A stretch of 64,000 nt of DNA, taken from positions 128,503,089-128,567,088 of the forward strand of contig NC_134364.1 of the NCBI RefSeq assembly GCF_048569485.1, written 5' to 3'. The position numbers and the translations under genes are program-made. The notes under the pieces were generated by a model that had not been told where the DNA came from, ran no database searches, and worked only from the letters and a program-made list of their open reading frames with translations. Shown here one piece after another: positions 34,190 to 44,575 of this stretch. Positions within the stretch are counted from its first letter, which is position 1. Every line of letters starts with the position of its first letter. The stretch is from Anomaloglossus baeobatrachus (taxonomy: Eukaryota; Chordata; Amphibia; Anura; Aromobatidae).

Positions 34190-35333
34190 TGAGGTGCGCT
34201 CACCCACTGCTCGGGTCCGGCTACTGCTGCTGCTGCTCGCTCGGTCGGTGGCTCGAGCGGTGGGCCGGATCCCAGGGACTCGAGCGGCGCTCCTCGCCCG
34301 TGAGTGAAAGGGGGGGTGGTTTGGTTTTAGGGATATTGTCCGTGACGCCACCCACGGTTGTGGTGAGGTTGTGACACCACCACTGCTCTGGACGGGGATC
34401 CCGGGAGCGGTGACAGGGAGCAGCTTGGATGTTGTTTTCTCCCCTCCGTGGGTAGGGGGGTTGGTTGTCCCGGGGCCCGGTGAGGGTTAGGGATGGCAGG
34501 CGGGTTACGGGGTCTGGTGAGGTGCAGGGTCGCGGGGGCAGCGCTGTGCCGCACGGCACGGTGGTACTCACTCAGCCAGTAATTTACACGGAGTCTCTGG
34601 TCAAACAAACGGCTGGATGGACGGGTCCCACAGACGGCTGCGGTAGTTCTCCCGGTAGGTTGGTGGTGACTGCCTTTCCCTGCACCTGTGTTGTGTTCAC
34701 GGTTCCAATGGCTTCCCACCGGTAACCCGCTCCCCAGCTTGGATGGATGCTGAAGGAGCCCCTTTTGCCCGCAGGCTCTGGCCCTGGGAACTGTAGCCTT
34801 GGCGGTGACTGTGTTTTCCATTACGGTTTGAGCTGCTGCCTTCAATCGGGTCTTAACTGCTGGGAAACCCTGGAGGTTCCCTTCGCTAACGGATTTGACC
34901 GGTTTTACGGCGAGTCCTAGCCTGGTCGGGGTCCGTAAGCCCTGCCGAATGGTGCTGGCTTCTCTTTGCTCCCCGCCCGTCCCCGGTCCTTACGGTTTGC
35001 TCCAATCAGCCTCTCCTGCAGACGGTCACCACCGTCTGCCAACCTTGCTGTATGTGCCCGGGCCACGCACCCGGACACGGTCAGTCTCCTCTACTGCCAC
35101 TTCACTCTTCAAAACTCAAAACTAATCTGTTCTGTTCTCTCCTTCCTTTTCCCGCCTCCAGGACTGTGAACTCCTCGATGGGCGGGGCCAACCGCCTGGC
35201 CCACCCCCTGGTGTGGACATCAGCCCCTGGAGGGAGGCAACAAGGATTTGTGTTTGACTTCGGTGTGCCTAGCCGGGGTGTGGGGTGTGTTGTTGCAGTA
35301 CCTGTGACGTCCTGGCTTGTCCAGGGCGCCACA
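34190..35333 (-). mobile_element. Solo LTR, TGTGGCGCC family (fossil), 1,144 bp
   Basis: On the minus strand it begins TGTGGCGCCCTGGACAAGCC, matching the LTR starts at 57,468 and elsewhere. The 4-bp sequence TATA flanks it on both sides (34,186-34,189 and 35,334-35,337), a clean target-site duplication. No internal region is present, so it is a solo LTR left by recombination. Confidence 0.85.
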
Positions 35334-35337
35334 TATA

Positions 35338-36086
35338 CACAGTCCGTGGGTGATGGCAAGCACTGAGGACCAAAACAAAAGGCTATACTGGGTGGCAAGC
35401 AACAAACAGAGCAGGATGCTTTGGAAGCCACAGGAGATTGCAGGCTTCATGGCAAAATAATGTGAATAGTCTCTAAATAACCATTCATAATGCTTACAGC
35501 CAATGATTGGTTGACCAAGAGGTCTGAAGAGCAACAGATGCAAGTTGTAGAAATTATCAGTTTGAAGACATGATTGTGGCTAGCACAAACTGATTAATGA
35601 CAAACTCCGAACAAACAGCAACCAAAGGCAATTGTGACTAAATACTCAAGACACACAAGTGTATCTAAGTGTTAGAGGCCTTGGATGATGATGTGAGAGA
35701 TGTCCGCCGGGCAAGTAGTGAAATCTGACGTGGAGCACAGCAAAAGGAAACAGTCATAGGGGAAGGGAGCGGAGCCCAACTCTGAATTAACGATAGACAT
35801 TTAACAAATTCCCCTAATACCTGTGAATTAATATCAATGCCTGTTCTGATGGAGGAGCGGGGGTTTCTCTCTAAAATGCGTAAATAACGCACCTTTTTAT
35901 CCACTGCACGGTCCGGACCTTCACTTATCTACTGCAGCTCAGATCATTCCTCACTTTTTCCAGCTTCTACATGAAATATAAAACATCAGCTCCAGATCAC
36001 AGCAAGAACTTTTATTTATGCCATAACTGTAATATTTGATAAATGTGTGTATTTGGTGCACTACATAAACTTTCATAATTGTTTGG
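35338..36086. other. Unassigned sequence downstream of the S100 gene
   Basis: No gene seen. On the minus strand a canonical AATAAA lies at 36,011-36,016, about 340 bp past the S100 stop codon, and could be its polyadenylation signal. Confidence 0.4.
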
Positions 36087-36100
36087 CCACTAGATGGCGC
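36087..36100 (+). promoter_or_regulatory. CTCF-type core motif
   Basis: CCACTAGATGGCGC fits the published CTCF core CCASYAGRKGGCRS at every position. A second, near-match copy in the opposite orientation (CCTGCAGATGGCGC on the minus strand) lies within the last S100 exon at about 36,368-36,381. Motif match only; occupancy is not shown. Confidence 0.5.
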
Positions 36101-36354
36101 TGTCCCAAAAAATAATAAACCAGTAATGATTCTTGTTCATATATCTGGATATAGTAAATGTTAGATCAGATCACCCAACACAACAGTAATACACAAGACA
36201 CAACCCAGCATACTGATTACTGCCATCATCTGTAGAGTGATGTGGGATATACTGTATGTCATCACCTAACATTATACACATTTGTTCCTTGGCTCCGATA
36301 ACAGTAAATCCGCACAATAATCTACAGACAGCGCTATACAGTGATAGGCGGTCA

Positions 36355-37238
36355 TCAGTGCCGCCCCTGGTACTGCAGCGCCATCTGCAGGCTCAGCTTC
36401 AGGGCAATGTCCCCTATCAATGCCCAGTACTCCTCAAAACCGATCTTCCCCTCCTTTTTCTGCTCTAGGCGCTGGAACAGCTCATCAGCCCGCTCCTTGT
36501 TCTTTGTGTACTGGGGATAGAGAGAAAGAAAATAGCAACTGAATCCACATGTTTACCTCCAGTGTAATATAAGAGGAGAATCCATAAAACAGAAAGCTGG
36601 CAGTATTATAGCAGTTATATTCTTGTACATAGGGGCAGTATTATAGTAGTTATATTCTTGTACATAGGGAGCAGTATTATAGTAGTTATATTCTTGTACA
36701 TAGGGGCAGTATTATAGTAGTTATATTCTTGTACATAGGGGGCAGTATTATAGTAGATATATTCTTGTACATAGGGGGCAGTATTATAGTAGTTATATTC
36801 TTGTACATAGGGGGCAGTATTATAGTAGTTATATTCTTGTACATAGGGTCAGTATTATAGTAGTTATATTCTTGTATATAGAGAGCAGTATTATAGTAGT
36901 TATATTCTTGTACATAGGGTCAGTATTATAGTAGTTATATTCTTATACATAGGGGGCAGTATTATAGTAGTTATATTCTTGTACATAGGGCGCAGTATTA
37001 TAGTAGTTATATTCTTGTACATAGGGGGCAGTATTATAGTAGATATATTCTTGTACATAGGTGCAGTATTATAACAGTTATATATAACAGGTGGTATGTG
37101 CTTGTTACTCACAGTGAGGACATTAGACAACTCCTTCTTGTTCATCTTGTCATGTTTCCCTTCCTTCTTGGCGTAGTCGTAATATTTATGGACCAAAGTC
37201 TCAATAGCGGATTCTAGTTCGCTGCAGTCTGACGCCAT
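36355..37238 (-). CDS. S100-family calcium-binding-type protein, two coding exons
   Basis: Exon one (37,113-37,238) encodes 42 residues from ATG to KKELSNVLT and ends at a consensus donor, GTGAGT. Exon two (36,355-36,510) follows a TTTCTTTCTCTCTATCCCCAG acceptor, encodes 51 residues from YTKNKERADELF to GRH and ends in TGA. Both junctions are phase 0, giving 93 residues. The first exon carries the S100 N-terminal pattern (ELESAIETLVHKYYDYAKKE, pseudo-EF-hand). The second carries the C-terminal hand and EEYWALIGDIA, close to the EYW.LIG motif of S100A13/A14/A16. The loop EQKKEGKIGFEE lacks the Asp at positions 1, 3 and 5 of a canonical EF-hand, so calcium binding there is doubtful, as in S100A14. 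The hinge is about eight residues shorter than in relatives: the LPHLLK-type segment is missing at the exon-one end. The ATG lies 23 bases inside the exon (acceptor CTCTCCTATCAG), as is common for S100 exon 2; a 5' non-coding exon would lie at higher coordinates. Orthology is not resolved. Confidence 0.85.
36594..37088. repeat. 36-bp minisatellite in the S100 intron
   Basis: About 13 copies of a 36-bp unit containing GTAGTTATATTCTTGTACAT, then AGGGGGCAGTATTATA. It occupies most of the 602-bp intron. The unit is divisible by three and so gives a short false reading frame (YKNITTIILPPM) on the minus strand. Confidence 0.9.
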
Positions 37239-37319
37239 CAGTGCGCAGGACTCGGCTCCTACTGATAGGAGAGGAGACTTATAGCGGTCTACATATATGT
37301 AAAAGGCAGTCACGTTGCG

Positions 37320-38954
37320 GAGGGATCTATCCTATTCTCATTAGCACAAGGAAGTACAAGAAACAATGGGATGAAGCTAAAAGGAAGGAGATTCCAGGGT
37401 AAGACCCCGGTCTGCCGGAATCCTATCTCCCGATATCCCAGTTGCCTGTGGACGTTAAAATTCTTGCAAAGGTCTTGGCTAACCGACTCGCGTGGGTCAT
37501 CACTTCCCTTATACACCCCGACCAAACGGGCTTTGTGCCAAATAAATCTACGGCATCAGAGGGCTCTATTTAGATCTGCAATTACCCATGGAAGGTGGAC
37601 CAGTGGAAAGCCGTGGTCTCTTTAGCCGCCGCTAAAGCATTTGATAGCGTTGAATGGAACTTTCTATGGATGGTACTAGCTAATATGGGCGAAAATTTAT
37701 TTTTTTGGGGTAAAATTGCTGTATGCGGCACCTAAGGCCAAGGTAAAGGTCAAGGGTTTGCTATCGGAGGGGTTTTCACTGGCTTGCGGGACCTGACAGG
37801 AGTGACCATTATCTCCATTGCTATTTGCCATTGCTATGGAGCCACTGGCCGCAGCCCTGAGACCATCAATAGGCGTGAAAGGCTTCCTCCATGGTAATCT
37901 GACAGAGAAGACTCTACGTAGATGACAAAGGATTGGCCAAACTCCCTAAAAGAAGCCATATCCGTCACTGACCGCTTCAGCACATTGTCAGGTTTAACAA
38001 TTAATTGGGATAAATTATCTTTGATGACATTAGGGCCCGTCCCTCCTGCCCCTGAGAGTCTGGGGGGGGCAGCTGTAGCTCGCTCCCTCATTTAAGTTCC
38101 TGGGTATTTGGATCAGTAAGAAGGTGACAGACTACGAGAAGGTGAATATCTCGCCTCTTCTGAGCAGGTTCCAGCAGAAAAACCAAGGCCTGGTGGAAGC
38201 TCCCACTATCGGTAATCGGCAGGGCTAACTCAGTGAAAATGATTCTTATGCCATAGGCGCTACACTTATTACATAACGCACTCATTTGGCTGCCCCAACG
38301 TATCTTCCATAAAATTAACAATATATTCAGAGAATTAATCTGGAAAAGGGGGAATAGCACGGATAAAATTACAATCATTGCAAAAGCCCGGACCCGTTCC
38401 TCTACTATCTGGCAGGGTAACTGCAGCACTTCAAGAATTGGGAGGAAGAAGACGCGGGAACCTCACCGTCAATAGTCGCAATGATACGTCATGGTCTAGG
38501 ACAAAGGGGATTAGATTCAGGGGGGTTTTGAGAATATCTACTCCTATGTACCATACTTTAAGGGAGATGAGGAAAACTTGGGAAAAGGCAAAAGAGGTAC
38601 TGAAGATGAGAGTCATCACCAAATACTCACTAATATGGGGAAACCCGAATCTCCCTGAGCTAGATAAATGACATGGGTTTGAGTTATGGCAGCGGAAGGG
38701 GATCAAGAAGATACAGCAACTGTTTGCAGAGGGGAGGGTTCTGCAACTGTCCGTAAGTGAGGCACAGAGGCTGTCGCCATTGTGTTTAGTACACAGGGTA
38801 TATAGGACCCCAGCATTCTTATTCAAAATAGGGGCCCAATTCATGCTGCTGGAAATGTGGAGTCATGGACGCTGATCTGATCACCTTATGTGGAACTGTC
38901 CACACCTGAGAAGATATTAGACGGGAGTGCTTGACCTTATTGAATCGGTGTATG
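37320..38954 (+). mobile_element. L1/Tx1-type LINE remnant (reverse-transcriptase and C-terminal part)
   Basis: Near 37,400-37,560 one + frame reads DPGLPESYLPISQLPVDVK, then ILAKVLANRLAW, LIHPDQTGFVPNKSTAS, the conserved fingers region of L1-clade reverse transcriptase. Around 38,690-38,900 sequences such as the IQQLFAEGR stretch and CWKCG with HLMWNCP fit the L1 C-terminal Cys-rich region. Frames change often and stops are frequent (for example PG*D where L1 has PGKD), so it is a decayed copy. A solo LTR and a foldback element interrupt it; the tail resumes at 39,832 and 41,158. Confidence 0.75.
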
Positions 38955-38958
38955 ACTG

Positions 38959-39827
38959 TCTGCCGCCCTGGCAAAACCAGGGTGTCACAGAGGTCTGCAT
39001 CCATCTTTATGGTGCAGAGCTCACTCTCCCTTGGGGAGTTACCCACACCAATACACAGCAGCCCATCAGGCCCCACTCGTCCCCTCCTCAGGAAAACGGG
39101 AGGGGGAGAGAGGAGCTTGGAGAGAGAGCAGAGTTTAGTTTCAGTCAGTCTGCAGGAGGAGAGGAGTCCGGAAGCAGCCCCTGTGTGGGGCTAGGAGAAG
39201 TGGTAGTGAGGACCTCAGGAATAGGCCAGCCGCTTGTGGGGACCCGAAGTGGACTGGGAGAGGGTGGTGGCCCCCCCGGTGCCAGCTGTCGGGACTCTGT
39301 CCGGATCGGTGCATGGAGCAGACACAGACACAGACCTCAGGCAGGAAAACAGCACCTGAATTACACACACGGGTGTGGGACCCGTTCTCACAGCAGCTGT
39401 GGGCACCAGTTATCAGCAATTTGGTTTACAAAAGACTCTGAGTATTTCTTCCATCTGCGTTCCTGACCCTCCACATCAATCCAGCTTCATCCAGCACCAC
39501 GATAACCGAACAGTGAGTGTACTATTCCCTGCAATCCCTGCCACCACCACAAGTCCCAATTGGGCCCTGGGACTACACCTCCCCTACCCGTGGAGGGGAT
39601 TCCACCTTGCTGCCCCACACCACCGGTCCCGGGCACGGTCCACAGAGGCAGCGGCGGTGCCACCATCTCATCACCGCAACCTACGGGTGGCGTCACGGAC
39701 AATTCCCCTGTACATAATCCCCTTTTTGCTGTGAAGCCTGGGATCACAGACTGGATCACGCCACCGTACACCTACAAAAGTGACCCCTTGGCCCGGATCT
39801 GAGTACCCCTTATCCCTGGGCGACACA
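38959..39827 (+). mobile_element. Solo LTR of the TGTGNNGCCCTGG group (fossil), 869 bp
   Basis: Begins TCTGCCGCCCTGGCAAAACC, aligning with TGTGATGCCCTGGCAAAACC at 50,962, and ends CTGGGCGACACA. ACTG flanks both sides (38,955-38,958 and 39,828-39,831), a 4-bp target-site duplication. It interrupts the L1/Tx1 remnant. Confidence 0.8.
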
Positions 39828-39906
39828 ACTGTCATACAGATTGTGGATCTCTGACGTGTGTGCTTGGATACACTGCAGAACTCCCCATCCCGGAGAGCCA
39901 TAAGAT

Positions 39907-41157
39907 TACGATGCTGAAGTTGGTTTCTTATTCGTCAGTTTCTTATTCGGCAATTTATTTTTTTCAGTTTTTTATGCATTTAACAACAAAAATAACACAT
40001 GACAATATAAAAATACAATGCAGTGATGCCCTAATATAAATACACTCAAAATCGGCTGCAAAAATTAAAAAACTGGCGAAAAAATGGGCATCAAAGTGGG
40101 CACCAAAGTATGTTAGTGAAAGGGTTAAATGGCTTTGGGCCACTGATCTAACGCCAGAATTGCCTATCTAGTGATGCCTCTAATCAAACTCAAGTGACTC
40201 CAGCCTGGCCCAAAGGGGTTCTGGGCATCAGAACTGGCATCAAAGTGGGCACACAGCCAATTTTAACAGATTTGAATAAGTAACTTTTGTTTTTGAGGCG
40301 TTAAATTGCTTTGGGCCACTGATTTCACACCACATTTACATACCTAGTGATGCCACACATCAAATTCAGATCACTCCAGCCTGACCCAAACAGGTTCTGG
40401 GCATCAGAACTGGCATCAAAGTGGGCAAAAACCCAGTTTTCACATATTTGAATAAGTAACTGGTGTTTTTGAGGGGTTAAATGGCTTTGGGCCACTGATC
40501 TCACACCACATTTACATACCCAGTGATGCCACACATAAAATTCATGTGTATGTAAATGTGGTGTGAGATCAGTGGCCCAAAGCCATTTAACCCCTCAAAA
40601 ACACCAGTTACTTATTCAAATCTGTAAAACTGGGTTTTTGCCCACTTTGATGCCAGTTCTGATGCCCAGAACCTGTTTGGGCCAGGCTGGAGTGATCTGA
40701 ATTTGATGTGTGGCATCACTAGGTATGTAAATGTGGTGTGAGATCAGTGGCCCAAAGCCATTTAACCCCTCAAAAACACCAGCTACTTATTCAAATCTGT
40801 GAAAATTGGCTGTGTGCCCACTTTGATGCCAGTTCTGATGCCCAGAACCCCTTTGGGCCAGGCTGGAGTCACTTGAGTTTGATTAGAGGCATCACTAGAT
40901 AGGCAATTGTGGTGTTAGATCAGTGGCCCAAAACCATTTAACCCTTTCACTAACATACTTTGGTGCCCACTTTGATGCCCATTTTTTTGCCAGTTTTATA
41001 ATTTTTGCAGCTGATTTTGAGTGTATTTATATTAGGGCATCAGTGCATTGTATTTTATTATTGTCATGTGTTATTTTTGTTGATAAATGCATAAAAAACT
41101 GAAAAAACTAAATTGCCAAATAAGAAACTGACGAATAAGAAACCAACTTCAGCATCA
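39907..41157. mobile_element. Foldback element, inverted repeat of about 1.25 kb
   Basis: Two arms of about 610 bp are near-perfect reverse complements. The left arm starts GATGCTGAAGTTGGTTTC and the right arm ends GAAACCAACTTCAGCATC. The arms meet around a loop at about 40,520-40,547. Each arm carries two or three tandem copies of a segment of about 170 bp (GGGCCACTGATCT with GGGCATCAGAACTGGCATCA). AAGATT lies on both outer sides and may be a target duplication. No transposase; superfamily not assigned. Confidence 0.8.
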
Positions 41158-41345
41158 TCCTAAGATTGCTATCGCGCCTATTCTATGCCAAGCACAGAAG
41201 GTCATAGCACGGAACTGGTTGAGAAGGTAAATCATACACTCAGACTTGAGAAATACAGTATGTCTAAAAGAAGAGGAGGGCGTATAAGAAATTTGAGGAC
41301 CTATGGGCTCCGTGGCTTGATACTCCAAATTTGCAAAAAACTTTA
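41158..41345 (+). mobile_element. Tail of the L1/Tx1 remnant
   Basis: After the foldback element, coding-like fragments (RAYKKFEDLWAPWLDT in shifted frames) resemble the extreme C-terminus of L1/Tx1 ORF2 (usual form KF..IW.PWL). This supports one LINE copy split by two later insertions. Confidence 0.5.
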
Positions 41346-41448
41346 TAGTTTTCAAAGCCAGCTTACCCGTATACCCCTGTGTGTGGATTCCAGTATCAGT
41401 CCAGGAGATAGTCCTCACGGAAACCAGTGCAGGAGCCCGCCGCGGAAA

Positions 41449-41717
41449 ATCCAAATGCAAAAACTTCATAAACTCCAGCGGACAAATTCAAGGATGCAGA
41501 TGTATATTAAACCATGTAGAAGGCGCTTGTACGCCGAAACGCGTAGTCCAAGAGGCTACCACTCCTAATCTATTGTCTTTACCGCCCAGAAGTGTGGTTT
41601 CCATTTTATGAAAGATTTTCAAATAAAAATTTGCAAATGCAAGAAAAATTCTTTTAATATACATCTGCATCCTTGAATTTGTCCACTGGAGTTTTTGAAG
41701 TTTTTTCATTTGGATAC
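41449..41717. repeat. Element with inverted repeats of about 61 bp
   Basis: ATCCAAATGCAAAAACTTC onward at 41,449-41,512 is matched in reverse complement by 41,655-41,717, with only about four differences. A partly conserved direct repeat (ATACTCCAAATTTG / ATACTGCAAATTTG, 41,323 and 41,714) brackets the region. Not assigned to a family. Confidence 0.6.
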
Positions 41718-41881
41718 TGCAAATTTGGCCCCTGTGACATTGACATGGGCAGGAGCCCGGCTGGCGGGACGGGTTTAGCTTGTCTTCCTGGGAATGGGTT
41801 AAAGTATAAAGTTGTATTTCACGTGCTTCAGTCAGTTAATGTACTAGTTGTTGGATGATAATCTATGCCTAGCTACATATA

Positions 41882-43532
41882 CAGTTAGGTCCAGAAATAT
41901 TTGGACAGTGACACAAGTTTTGTTATTTTAGCTGTTTACAAAAACATGTTCAGAAATACAATTCTATATATAATATGGGCTGAAAGTGCACACTCCCAGC
42001 TGCAATATGAGAGTTTTCACATCCAAATCGGAGAAAGGGTTTAGGAATCATAGCTCTGTAATGCATAGCCTCCTCTTTTTAAAGGGACCAAAAGTAATTG
42101 GACAAGGGACTCTAAGGGCTGCAATTAACTCTGAAGGCGTCTCCCTCGTTAACCTGTAATCAATGAAGTAGGTAAAAGGTCTGGGGTTGATTACAGGTGT
42201 GTGGTTTTGCATTTGGAAGCTGTTGCTGTGACCAGACAACATGCGGTCTAAGGAACTCTCAATTGAGGTGAAGCAGAACATCCTGAGGCTGAAAAAAAAG
42301 AAAAAATCCATCAGAGAGATAGCAGACATGCTTGGAGTAGCAAAATCAACAGTCGGGTACATTCTGAGAAAAAAGGAATTGACTGGTGAGCTTGGGAACT
42401 CAAAAAGGCCTGGGCGTCCACGGATGACAACAGTGGTGGATGATCGCCGCATACTTTCTTTGGTGAAGAAGAACCCGTTCACAACATCAACTGAAGTCCA
42501 GAACACTCTCAGTGAAGTAGGTGTATCTGTCTCTAAGTCAACAGTAAAGAGAAGACTCCATGAAAGTAAATACAAAGGGTTCACATCTAGATGCAAACCA
42601 TTCATCAATTCCAAAAATAGACAGGCCAGAGTTAAATTTGCTGAAAAACACCTCATGAAGCCAGCTCAGTTCTGGAAAAGTATTCTATGGACAGATGAGA
42701 CAAAGATCAACTTGTACCAGAATGATGGGAAGAAAAAAGTTTGGAGAAGAAAGGGAACGGCACATGATCCAAGGCACACCACATCCTCTGTAAAACATGG
42801 TGGAGGCAACGTGATGGCATGGGCATGCATGGCTTTCAATGGCACTGGGTCACTTGTGTTTATTGATGACATAACAGCAGACAAGAGTAGCCGGATGAAT
42901 TCTGAAGTGTACCGGGATATACTTGCAGCCCAGATTCAGCCAAATGCCGCAAAGTTGATCGGACGGCGCTTCATAGTACAGATGGACAATGACCCCAAGC
43001 ATACAGCCAAAGCTACCCAGGAGTTCATGAGTGCAAAAAAGTGGAACATTCTGCAATGGCCAAGTCAATCACCAGATCTTAACCCAATTGAGCATGCATT
43101 TCACTTGCTCAAATCCAGACTTAAGACGGAAAGACCCACAAACAAGCAAGACCTGAAGGCTGCGGCTGTAAAGGCCTGGCAAAGCATTAAGAAAGAGGAA
43201 ACTCAGTGTTTGGTGATGTCCATGGGTTCCAGACTTAAGGCAGTGATTGCCTCCAAAGGATTCGCAACAAAATATTGAAAATAAAAATATTTTGTTTGGG
43301 TTTGGTTTATTTGTCCAATTACTTTTGACCTCCTAAAATGTGGAGTGTTTGTAAAGAAATGTGACAATTCCTACAATTTCTATCAGATATTTTTGTTCAA
43401 ACCTTCAAATTAAACGTTACAATCTGCACTTGAATTCTGTTGTAGAGATTTCATTTCAAATCCAATGTGGTGGCATGCAGAGCCCAACTCGCGAAAATTG
43501 TGTCACTGTCCAAATATTTCTGGACCTAACTG
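41882..43532 (+). mobile_element. Tc1/mariner transposon, full-length copy 1 (1,651 bp)
   Basis: Flanked by TA on each side (41,880-41,881 and 43,533-43,534), with ends CAGTTAGGTCCAGAAATATT and its reverse complement. A second inner repeat (AAAAGTAATTGGACAA) is found about 210-230 bp in from each end, the IR/DR layout known from Tc1-type elements such as Sleeping Beauty. It encloses an intact transposase. Confidence 0.95.
42241..43278 (+). CDS. Tc1 transposase, intact, 345 aa
   Basis: Cuts and pastes its own element at TA sites. The N-terminal half has a paired-type helix-turn-helix (SIREIADMLGVAKSTVGYIL, about residues 23-42), then a GRPR AT-hook-like motif (near residue 59) and a second HTH region (VSVSKSTVKRRLHESKYKGF). 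The catalytic DDE domain shows LWTDETKINLY (first Asp), VQMDNDPKHTA (second Asp) and SPDLNPIEHAFH (Glu, DD34E spacing). Length is typical of Tc1 transposases (about 340 aa). The frame is uninterrupted. The start is the ATG at MRSKELS, shared with the second copy. Confidence 0.95.
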   Translation: MRSKELSIEVKQNILRLKKKKKSIREIADMLGVAKSTVGYILRKKELTGELGNSKRPGRPRMTTVVDDRRILSLVKKNPFTTSTEVQNTLSEVGVSVSKSTVKRRLHESKYKGFTSRCKPFINSKNRQARVKFAEKHLMKPAQFWKSILWTDETKINLYQNDGKKKVWRRKGTAHDPRHTTSSVKHGGGNVMAWACMAFNGTGSLVFIDDITADKSSRMNSEVYRDILAAQIQPNAAKLIGRRFIVQMDNDPKHTAKATQEFMSAKKWNILQWPSQSPDLNPIEHAFHLLKSRLKTERPTNKQDLKAAAVKAWQSIKKEETQCLVMSMGSRLKAVIASKGFATKY

Positions 43533-43545
43533 TATGAATATAAAT

Positions 43546-44366
43546 GTAGAACAGGCAGCCACGGGAGGCAGTGAGGGCAGTCAGAGAGTATAACAGGATA
43601 CCATGGGAGGCAGTGAGGGCAGTCAGAGAATAGAACAAGCTGCCATGGGAGGCAGTGAGGGCAGTCAGAGAATAGAACAGGATACCATGGGAGGCAGTGA
43701 GGGCAGTCAGAGAATAGAACAGGATACCATGGGAGGCAGTGAGGGCAGTCAGAGAATAGAACAGGATACCATGGGAGGCAGTGAGGGCAGTCAGAGAATA
43801 GAAGAGGATACCATGGGAGGCAGTGAGGGCAGTCAAAGAGTAGAACAGGCAGCCACGGGAGGCAGTGAGAGCAGTCAGAGAGTAGAACAGGCTACCATGG
43901 GAGCCAGTGAGGGCAGTCAGAGGGTAGAACAGGCTACCATGGGAGGCAGTGAGGGCAGTCAGAGGTAGAACAGGATACCATGGGAGGCAGTGAGGGCAGT
44001 CAGAGAGTAGAACAGGCAGCCACGGGAGGCAGTGAGGGCAGTCAGAGGGTAGAACAGGATACCATGGGAGGCAGTGAGGGCAGTCAGAGGGTAGAACAGG
44101 ATACCATGGGAGGTAGTGAGGGCAGTCAGAGAATAGAACAGGCTACCACGGGAGGCAGTGAGGGCAGTCAGAGAGTGGAACAGGCTACCACGGGAGGCAG
44201 TGAGGGCAGTCAGAGAGTGGAACAGGCTACCATGGGAGGCAGTGAGGGCAGTCAGAGAGTGGAACAGGCTACCGCATGAGGCAGTGAGGGCAGTCAGAAA
44301 GTAGAACAGGCTACCATGGGAGGCATTGAAGACAAACAGAGAGTGGAACAGACAGCCACGAGAGGT
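43546..44366 (+). repeat. 42-bp minisatellite derived from a CR1 LINE tail
   Basis: About 19-20 copies of a unit containing ATGGGAGGCAGTGAGGGCAG, then TCAGAGAGTAGAACAGGCTACC. The unit resembles the CR1 3' segment GTGGAACAGGCTGCCACGGG, and the last copy runs without a break into a CR1 tail. The 42-bp period produces false frames (MGGSEGSQRVEQAT on +, LTALTASHGILFYS on -). Confidence 0.85.
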
Positions 44367-44520
44367 AGTGAGCTCTCCATTAATGGAAATCTTCAAGCGG
44401 AAGCTGAATATACATATAGCTGGGATGATTTAAGAAAACTGCACTTGCACACTTGCAAAGAGCTGGACCCGATAGTCCTTGAGGTCCCTTCCAACTCTAC
44501 CATTCTATGATTCTATGATA
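44367..44520 (+). mobile_element. CR1 LINE 3' end
   Basis: AGCTCTCCATTAATGGAAAT, CTTCAAGCGGAAGCTG and GAGGTCCCTTCCAACTCTAC are followed by CATTCTATGATTCTATGATA. The terminal ATTCTATG octamer repeat is the hallmark 3' end of CR1 elements. Only the tail is present, as is usual for 5'-truncated copies. Confidence 0.85.
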
Positions 44521-44575
44521 GAGTAGATAGTTGATCCGCGAGATATGGGGGCATGGGTGGGTCTTTCACTACATA

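Noticed and set aside
34163-35543. Several Pro/Arg/Ser-rich frames of 60-170 codons
   Set aside because: They lie within a GC-rich solo LTR; the same frames recur at every copy of the LTR.
36900-37313. 137-residue minus-strand frame through the S100 exon
   Set aside because: It reads past the consensus donor at 37,111-37,112 into the intronic minisatellite and upstream of the true ATG.
42048-42656. Opposite-strand frame of 202 codons over the Tc1 transposase (and its counterpart at 45,602-46,060)
   Set aside because: Shadow of the transposase gene.
43456-44396. Repeat proteins MGGSEGSQRVEQAT (+) and LTALTASHGILFYS (-)
   Set aside because: Products of the 42-bp CR1-derived minisatellite.
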